The position numbers were made by a program, and so were the translations under genes. This document shows, piece by piece, positions 55,504 to 64,000 of a DNA stretch of 64,000 nucleotides (within the stretch, counting starts at the first letter, position 1; each line of letters starts with the position of its first letter). The notes under the pieces were generated by a model, which ran no database searches, was not told where the DNA came from, and saw only the letters and a list, made by a program, of their open reading frames with translations. Source of the stretch: Whalleya microplaca (Eukaryota; Ascomycota; Sordariomycetes; Xylariales; Xylariaceae); assembly GCA_022497155.1 (NCBI GenBank), contig MU385730.1, forward strand, positions 434,001 through 498,000. Reading direction: 5' to 3'.

Positions 55504-58500
55504 GATGAGTTTGGTCGTCGGCAAAGGGTTGTTGGAGTTATACGTAATGATCGAACTCTACACGCAAGGTAAAAACAAATAGATGAGTCGTTGGAAGTGA
55601 GATTCCCGGCCGACTATGGTAGTTGTATGAGTATATATTCTTTGTATTCGAAAACGTTGTTGTTGCCTTTGTCTCACGGCGATCTCTGGTGAGTTGTGGA
55701 TTTGAGAGGAAGTAATTTTGTTAAAAATCCTCTAGGGAGAGTCCGGGGAAGCTGATATATATATATATCTGAAAGTTCGCCATCGAGCAGGTCTGTCCCT
55801 GTTGGCACCAAGCGGATACATGAACACACACTCTCTCGACTTACATACATTACCTAGACTTGTAATATCAAGATGGAGTCAGGAATAAGTGGATAAGGTA
55901 CATCGGAGTGTGGATACACGCCAGCTGGGTGTTGTAAACGGCTGGATGTCATTCGAGCCTGGTGTGGAACCCCCTTTACCAAGATGCCCCTAGGTTCCAT
56001 GTAGGCGACTAACGACTAACATAGCATAGTGCCTATACGTGAAGGGCGAACGGTTCGATCATGTTGCGTCTCTAGAATTTTAGTCGCCGACCGCGCAAAG
56101 AAACGAAAACGCAGAGTACTCTCAGCTGTAAGGTACCTGGATACCTAATAGAGTGATCATGTAAAGCGAGATGAAGTTACAGCCGTCGTTGTTCTAATGA
56201 CCCCATTGTACATAAGCGCAAAGGAAGTCATATTGGGTTGGTACCTACGTAATAAGTCGCTGGACTTTCATATGTCAGCCTTGTAATGGGGCATGAACAT
56301 ACATGTACAGGCATTCATCTGGCTTGTAACATTGGGTCGTTGGATCGTGGTCTCTGTGACGGCTATTGGCGTATCTGGGTGCACCCCATGCAGCGGACAT
56401 CATCGCGCATCAACTGTTGATCCAAGAGTCCTGAGTGGTCATCGGTATGTTTGCAATTGTTCCCAGCCAGGAAACCAGTCATGTCGATTTGTACGAATGG
56501 CCTCCCTGTCGCACCATAAGCGACAGGACGGCAACGCCTGAAAACCAGGGAAACCTCTTCGCCCTTGCCCTCTTGTCTTTTTTGTCTCCTTTGTCACTCC
56601 CTGAAAGCACTGGTAGTACCTTGAGAACGAGGACCCGACAAGTCTTCGTATCATGCAGCAGTTAGTTACGGATATCTATGTACTGCGTACTAGCCTAGGG
56701 TGACAACGCGACCTAAAGGGGATATGATCCGTCGAAGAAGTCTGCCATGTTTGACTGTTGGCACCTGGCTATGCTTCCGCCCATCAGTATCCTGAACCAG
56801 GCTGTACTGTGTGTATGAAGATGCAATTATGCCCATGAATTTGTTACTTGGCAGATTCCCCAGTTAATTCAATATGTTGTCTAGGTGTTAGGTATGTTGT
56901 TATCAAACCCAACAGCCAGGGTTGTCTACAGAATGGCCGTATGTACGTGTAATCCGAACAGAACATCGATGTGGAGCATGGGTAGGGGGGAATGTAAGCA
57001 GTCCGCAAAAGAATCCGGCCGATATGCCGATATGGTTGCGTGTAAGTCCAGGGAGAGTAGCCAACTCGCTTCGTGGTTAACAGCACGTGTAAGCCACTTT
57101 TATGATATAACCCGGGCCGAAATAGAGTTTTCAAGAGGCTGAATCGAAGTATAATCCATAATAGTAACCATAATGTTCCCTCCACGTTAGCCGCGTATGA
57201 GGAATATGATATCTACGCTGCTACGCCGCAGGCATCTGACTTGTCAAGTACGTAGCTGATGTTGGATGCTGCTTTTTGTCGTCGTTACACGGATTAATAA
57301 ATGGGAACAAGGATAGCATGAACAGATCGGTCCGAGCACCCTCCTAAGGATGGCCAGGGCTGTTAGGAACTCGCCTATTCGTTATTTGTTTCTATAAGTT
57401 GCAGCGCTTGTATGGATGATATGGGAGAAGTATCGTAAGCGAGGGTCTAAGTCCCGGCTCAGCTACGCTAGGCAGAAATGATACCGCGGGTAAAGGAGAC
57501 AGAGACGTGTAGAGTAACTGTACTGTACATAGTCGACGTCTTCTCAACTACAGGTACAGCGGACGAAGCAGGTAGAAGATTATGTACAGTAAATACCTAG
57601 TAATAGTAGAATTGAAGATGGGGGATAGCCGAGGCGGCTGAGCAATGTCGAAAGAGAAGAAGTCGGGATGAGAAAGATGGGTCCCCTTCCGTTGGGTTTA
57701 TTCCTTCTAGGACAAGCGCATGAGCTGTGACGTCAAGTGTGCTTTGACTGTGGATACCGGCGGGGCCCTCCAAAGGTTCGGCCTTTTTATCTTACAGTGT
57801 ACTACCTTACGTAGTATACCAATTTGGTGCCCTTCTGCGCATTCTGATAGGTTGCCTGCCTGGAACCCCTCTATCAGATATGTATGTACGCAGTATGTAC
57901 GTACACAGCCCTAAAGCCAAGGGACCCCGTCTGCCCCGTCTGCCCCTCAATTTACAGCGCTGCTGCGCCCTGAGGAACCCCTCCGTTCCCCTCGAACCCC
58001 TCCATTCACAGAACCCCATCCACCCCCATCTGCCCCTGGAGATCCATACATACGATGGAAGATATAGCACACCCCCACCAGGAACTCAAGACATTCGCCC
58101 AAAGAGGCAAGTGTCGGGATAGTCAGCCTGGGGAGACGGTGCTACGACGGCGGTTATAACGGAAAGGAACATCTGCCCTTTCCGTGTCTGCGTGTGTCCT
58201 GCGTGTCTGCTATGAATGGTGACATTAGGTAAGAACCTAAGGAGCCTAAGACATGTACGAGTAGATGTTGTATCGGTTCACATCTCTCACTGCGACAACT
58301 CGCGCAGCCGCATCGGTTATAGGAGGTATTTCGACTTATACACTAAGACACGCAATGTCTCACGTCGACGGGCGACGGCGGCTGAACGGGACGCGGCTAG
58401 ATGAGAACATACAGGGAACTTCTCCCGTCTTCATCTCGGTATAATACCTGGTGCTTACATGTCATCTACAGAAGAAAGGTCTAGGCTATTCTGGACCGTC

Positions 58501-61500
58501 TGAAAATAACAGCCACATATCTGATACTCTGGTCGAATCCCATCAGGTGGTCGGCACGTAGGTAAGCAGGTGGACAAGGCCGACTGAAGCCATCCGGAAA
58601 CTCCCTTGGTGAACCGGCCCTACTCCGTCTGTTGTGCACCTCGTCTCGATAGTCGTCAGGCACCGGCCGGCCGTTCGTCTCGGACGGTGGGCACGGATTC
58701 GAGCATGTGGCCTGAGGTTCACATCACAATGTGCGCTCCCCCGCTCGGGACTTTATCCTAGTGCTGTAAGTGCGTGTGTAGATCAGAGGGGAGAAGGGAA
58801 GTCACGGCGATGATAATCACGTTTTTGCTCATATGTTTCGACTCGATATAGCCTCTCATTGGGTGGTATTACTCGCGTTACTCGCGCTAGCTTTGATGCT
58901 TCCTCGGAATTATGTATGCATAGCGTCCGGGGTCGTCTGCTGCCAGGGGTTGTGGCAGCAAATAATAATAGCAAAATAATAAACTCTCGTCCATCGTCGT
59001 TGACAGTGGCTTTCATAGGATGGTTTGACAGCTCGATCGAGCCCAGCACAATGGGAAAGCCTGCCCTTCTCCAGACAACCCGCATTCAATATCGTGACAC
59101 GTGCGGAGCCCAAAAAGCGGGATGGCGAGACTATGCTCGAATAGTGTTAGTATGGCGATGACGAATAGTCGCAGCCAGAACTTCTGAATAGAGGCCTTCT
59201 CCAAGCATGGCGCTGTACCCATGCACAGTGACGTTTGCATAATTCTATGAAAATTGGAAATCTGGAGAAGATAGATAGTCATGATTCTCTGGCCACGTAC
59301 GTTCGATCCCTAAGCGCCTCATCAATGAACCGTCATTGCAGTAGAGGCACGTATCATACTATCTATCTAACGGGTTAGTCTCGATGGCTTCCGATTCACG
59401 TACAAGTATTGATTTGAAACGGCCGCTTGTTGGTTAATGCAGGGCACTACCCTGAAAATAGCAGCTGTCAACGAGAGCGGTCACTAGATAAGGGCACCGG
59501 CGGTGGCGTCAGTCAGGCCAGAAGAGGGGTGTCGAGAATGTCATTTAGAAGGGGTGTGATAGCGCCAAAGCCCAACCTATTGCGAATAGGAATTTTCAAT
59601 AATTCATTACATGTGAAGGCTAGGATACAGATGATTCACCGCCTTGGATAAGATGCCGTCTTTTTAACATGCTTATTGATGACGATATTACTGTACTATA
59701 TTTTCTAAGGTAAGTTGGCGAGTGTGGACATGCATGCAGATGGTAGGTAAGACATCGTAAAGGATCAACGCAGCGGCTGAGTAGATGAATCACATCTGTC
59801 ATAGGTGTACACAAAATATTCGTGTTGAACGAGATCATGCCTATATCTAGGGATTCTTTACAGTTCCGGTTAGAGAGCCCTAGCTTTCTAGCCAATGCCT
59901 GGTTCGCATATCAAAGGCATTGACGCTATATCTATGTGTATGCATCATGTTGATCCCTTTGACGATCCTGTGAACTTGAAGGATACTAGACTACTTCATA
60001 GATAGTTAGACAATACTACTGAAAATGTGAAGGGGTCGAGGGGATTTGTAGGCTATCACCTGAATCCTGATACAACGTGCCAACAGGGTGTGGCCCTTGG
60101 GCGATCAGCCAGCGCTTCCGGGGCTGATCGGTCGACCTCCCCCTTCCTTAACAGTCGTCGTCGCCGCCGCACATCGCCATCACTTAGATAACCTTTTCCG
60201 CAGAGCCGCCACCTCAGCACCTGCACGTGTAAACATGCATACAGACATACACACATACAGATGGGCAGTTGTCACAAAAGTTAGTTACAAATGATCAACC
60301 TGATTTGACGTTACCCTTCCTTTTTCCTAACTTGCGTGTAAGTCGTTGATGGGACATCAACTAATAAGCGCTTGCAAGGGGCCTTTAGTAATGGGGTGGT
60401 GGATCACCTTCGGAACCAACAATTGTAGACTTCCTGGACAAGACCACAATACGGCAGTCGACTGCGAAAATTTATCACTTCTCAACTACGGTTCCGATGC
60501 TTCCCGTGGTGTTGTCGTCGTCGTTGATGTTGTTGGTAGTGGTGGTAAGACAATGACAAACGTCGAGGTCACAGGTATGGCAAATAAATAAAAAGCGACG
60601 CTGAATAAAGTCATAAGCTCAAGATTAATATCGTATAGATTTGATCATTTGATGGCGAGATAGGTATATATATATAGTGAAAGTCATATGCCCACGCACC
60701 ATCTGTGTATCCAACCTCTTCACATGCGGTACTCCAACAAGTCAAGACATGTAATCACTATTCTACGGAGCTACAACTATCGTTGAAATCAGGTCGTACG
60801 AATAGTTGTACGTATCACATCAACTGCCATATTCCTGGCTGATGTCCTCATGGATTGATGCGGAGTGCATCGCTGATCGTTTTCAATCACTGGGTTCTTC
60901 ATAAGAATATCCACCCAACCCCGGATCGTCAACAACCTCTACCCACATCTACCCAGCAGCTCAAGTTGTCGATCAAGTTTTACCTTTCACGACTATCCTT
61001 TTTCTTTGGGGTTTTCTCACTCTCTTCTCGTTTTCTGCACAAGTATAACTCGTACCTAGATCCCCCACGGGAACGCCCCATTTGGGTTGTCTGTTTTTAT
61101 TTTACTTTTATTGCAGTAACCTCCCTTGCATGCCGCAAGTTACGTAGCTACTAGCCTGAAATCGTTCCTTGATTGCGTGGGCATCCAATCCGCCAAAGGA
61201 CCGGTGATCCTTGCTCTTACAGGCAGTACCGAAGATATCAACAGGCCTCAAACCTCATCAACATCCTGACATCGGAACCAACAATTGTAAGTCGGGGCTG
61301 CCTACCTGCCTCGTCTGCCAAGCAGTCCGGCTGACGGAATGCGATCCTGCTACGGGAATCCTGCAATGCTGCGTGCGATTCGAAATGCAACCCGAATCCC
61401 TAGCCGCACTATACAGAAGAGGGATAGTGGTAGGCGGCGAGGAGCCTTCTCGGTATTATACGTAGTCGGTGGGACCCATGGGCAATCCAGGCGTAGCATC

Positions 61501-63884
61501 GATGTGAATGTCTTCGGCCGCCACTCGTCTGTCAAATCTGACTAACCAGGCACTTATGTAAGTGGTGACCTCGGAACCAATAAACAAAGATAGCCAATCT
61601 CCTTAGAACACCGACTTGAGGCCATCTACATGTCTAGTCTATCTCTAGTTAGATATATCCATTTCGAATGAACGAGTGTTTTTGAATACGTGTATCGCTA
61701 GACGCTACTGGTGTACAATCAAGCGGCCTTGGACGAATGGTGCACTCTTACACCCAGGCATCTATATCCCCAACGCTGATTGCATTCTCTTACAACACTA
61801 ATAGAAACCACGGCCAAATGCTGGCAAAAACTATACATACTAGACCATAGGAGAAACCCGCAACTCTGCTTTACCGCTAAGATAACAGCTCACTTGCTGG
61901 ATTCCAATTCCAGTCCCGTAGTAACTCAGATTGACTGGATCATCCCGAGGTATCCATTGCTGCCACCCCCTTCAGAATAGAGCGAGTACGACGCATCCTA
62001 TTGTTTCTATCTACTAACTCCATTTCGAGCTTTCCCTAAACATAGAAGTCTCTTCACTGAGGGCTGTGCCTATTCGACAACTCTTCACCGTTTATACATA
62101 TTGTACAAAGCGACTGTGTGCGCATCGCACTTACACCTATCCATACGGTTTCTACCTTGATATTCAGCATTTGCGGCTTCGTTTGCCTTGCAATTTTATG
62201 ACGTTGGTTTGTACTGAGACCTGCAATACGTATACGTATAATTCGTGGTTAGTCCCAACGCAACGCCACATCCATACCCAGAACGGCATCGACATCTTCC
62301 GTCAGCACCGCATGCGGTAACCCGGGCATTGGCAATAGGAACATGATATACCTACCTACCGTCGCTGCCTGCATCATTGTCTAAGTCGCATACCTAGCTA
62401 CCCGATAAAAGAAAGCAAGGGAGGCGATGACCTCATTGTCACAAGCCAAACCAAGACAACTTATACCAGGCAAACCACCTAACCAATCATTACATAGATT
62501 CCAACCCAGCAATCAAAAATAGAATTAAACAAGCCAAGTCACTTACCAACTTAATTCCTACTCGTCAAGACAGCACCTGTTTATGTACAGTGTATACTCT
62601 TAGATGAGCTGACAAGCGAATAACATGGCCATATAGCGCTTGGTAGCACTGTCAGGAATCGAACCTAACTTGTCTTATTAACTACCTGTAGCTCTCTTCT
62701 TTTATCAACAATATGCTTATATTCAGGCGGTATATGCCTTTGCACATGCCGAGATACCTATCCCAAAGCGACGGAACAGATAGAAATCCTATGCCATACC
62801 TACATTTCAACGTAATATTGCAAATCTCTATAAGCACCCGAAGTAACAGCCCAAAGTAACACATACTGATGCCGCGGCGATGAGATCCATCACTGAAACC
62901 AGCGATTGCCCCAGGATCTGCATGCGTAATACAGCAGCAGCCCGCATGATGACAGTGATGGCGATGATGATGTCGATGAGGCCATCACGAAACCTGCCAT
63001 TCTCGCGCCCTTCCACCACAGTAGGCAACACCCAGCGGCGGCGAAGTAATATCTATCGACTTGTCAGACATATGTATGTATGTATGTAGGTCGTCCACCC
63101 CCAGGGACGTCGGCGACGACAATCAATGCTACGTAACCGTCTACGTACGCATGTCAAATGACATAAATATGCATATGTAGTGACATACACTTGCCAAGAC
63201 ACAAACGTTCGGCGGAGTCAGTCCCTGATGTCCAGATCGCATTTCCTAAAGTGTCGTCTCGTCTGAGATAATACCACAGTTAGCAACTAAATGAGGCTAT
63301 CGCGATAGCTCGCTTTTTTGTCTCTATCTCACCCAGGTATCTCTCTCAATGCCCAGCCCAGCGTGCAAAGGCGACAGCAGACAAGCTCCCGTATGCTTTA
63401 CAAAGGTAGCATCCAGACAGCCAGGCAGGTAGTTAGTCGATCTACGTAAGTTAAACCTAAGCACGTAAGATAGATTCAGGCACACAATCCTTCAGAGAAC
63501 GACGATTGAGGCAAAAGAGGGCGCGTAGCAAAAACGTGTTCATCCTGTTGACATGGCCAGATCAGACGTAGCGGTTATCTCTCCCCCGTCTTCGTATGTG
63601 CTGTATGATCTGCGCCGCCGAGCAAGCGACGCAGTCCTCCCTACCTAGATCTTGTCTGTCCTGTCCTTTATTCGCTTCTGGTGATGTAGACGAGGCTGTC
63701 ACGAACCGATCTGTCTGTAGGCATGTAACTGTAACTATAGCTATAGCACCTGATACCCATTCCATTCCTGCACACTCTACCTATTATCCCCTATCCCCTA
63801 TCCCCCAGCCCCAGCCCCAACCCCAACCGCAACAAAGAGAACAAACAACAATAGCATCACATCACAAGTAAAATCCACGAAGAC
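55504..63884. other. 8.4-kb region without a supported gene
   Basis: Normal-looking base composition, no open frame above about 113 codons with a recognisable product, and no splice-linked coding series that I can assemble. It contains a (TA)n run near 55752-55768, a C-rich tract at about 57917-58040, a tRNA-like fragment near 62600-62680, and an 18-bp sequence (TCGGAACCAACAATTGTA) twice, at 60410-60427 and 61272-61289. It may hold non-coding RNA, long promoters or very old transposon remains. Confidence 0.5.
62600..62680 (-). repeat. tRNA-like dispersed repeat, copy B
   Basis: The minus strand contains GGTTCGATTCC, an exact match to the tRNA B-box consensus, followed by TGACAGTGCTACC. As in copy A no complementary 5' acceptor half is found. 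The flanking TTAGATGAGCT block is shared with copy A, so both are likely pieces of one dispersed, possibly SINE-like, family. Confidence 0.4.
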
Positions 63885-63950
63885 ATGACATCCACGGTTG
63901 AACGTGCACCAATTATCCCTAATCTCTCTCTCGACTCTCTAGAGACCAAG
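63885..63950 (+). CDS. probable first exon of a gene running off the right edge
   Basis: An ATG at 63885 opens 22 codons (MTSTVERAPIIPNLSL...) ending exactly at a strong donor GTAAGC at 63951. The 100 bases before it are a C-rich then CAA-rich leader, typical of fungal 5' untranslated regions. The intron acceptor and the rest of the protein lie outside or at the very edge of the window, so the product is unknown. Confidence 0.5.
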
Positions 63951-64000
63951 GTAAGCTAGCTACTTAGACCTAGCAAGTCTACCTTTGTAGGTACCTGGTC

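Noticed and set aside
1..64000. CRISPR array or bacterial operon structure
   Set aside because: No regularly spaced repeats of that kind. Intron-rich genes and RIP show a fungal nuclear origin.

Overview
The window is nuclear DNA of a filamentous ascomycete (Pezizomycotina). Genes carry short GT-AG introns (mostly 50-95 bp) with CTAAC/CTGAC-like branch sites. The first 9 kb is extremely AT-rich transposon wreckage whose repeat copies differ only by C-to-T and G-to-A changes, the signature of repeat-induced point mutation (RIP). All exon models below were built by hand from splice sites and reading frames. Each complete model sums to a whole number of codons; none has been checked against transcripts or databases.

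Region 1 (1-9018) is a RIP-mutated chromodomain Ty3/gypsy retrotransposon with recognisable protease, RT, RNase H, integrase and chromodomain remains. It is interrupted by a short non-autonomous LTR element with 280-bp LTRs and a 4-5 bp target duplication (3931-5419) and by a small inverted-repeat element (5615-5722). A foldback element (9451-9830) and a duplicated repeat (12087-12592) follow.

Region 2 (10.5-34.9 kb) is a run of catabolic or tailoring-type enzymes without any visible PKS, NRPS or terpene synthase: an SDR-like epimerase, an alpha/beta hydrolase, a decayed trans-enoyl-reductase fragment, an NmrA/isoflavone-reductase-like protein, a salicylate-hydroxylase-like FAD monooxygenase, a RidA-like deaminase, a pisatin-demethylase-like P450, an APC permease, a carotenoid/stilbene cleavage oxygenase, a membrane-anchored TAP-type peptidase/hydrolase and a PRISE-type reductase. 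Two gene pairs are divergent, and one shared promoter carries a near-perfect 60-bp inverted-repeat element.

Region 3 (36.6-47.5 kb) holds a putative JBP/TET-like 2-oxoglutarate dioxygenase, a zinc alcohol dehydrogenase, a small secreted protein and a Zn2Cys6 transcription factor whose zinc cluster is split by a 25-nt micro-exon.

Region 4 (49-55.5 kb) contains a divergent pair matching two steps of the fungal non-phosphorylating L-rhamnose pathway, L-rhamnonate dehydratase (LRA3-like) and L-rhamnose 1-dehydrogenase (LRA1-like), with CreA-type GTGGGG motifs between them, then a CECR5-type HAD phosphatase. The last 8.4 kb (55504-63884) has no gene I can support. A probable first exon of another gene lies at the right edge.
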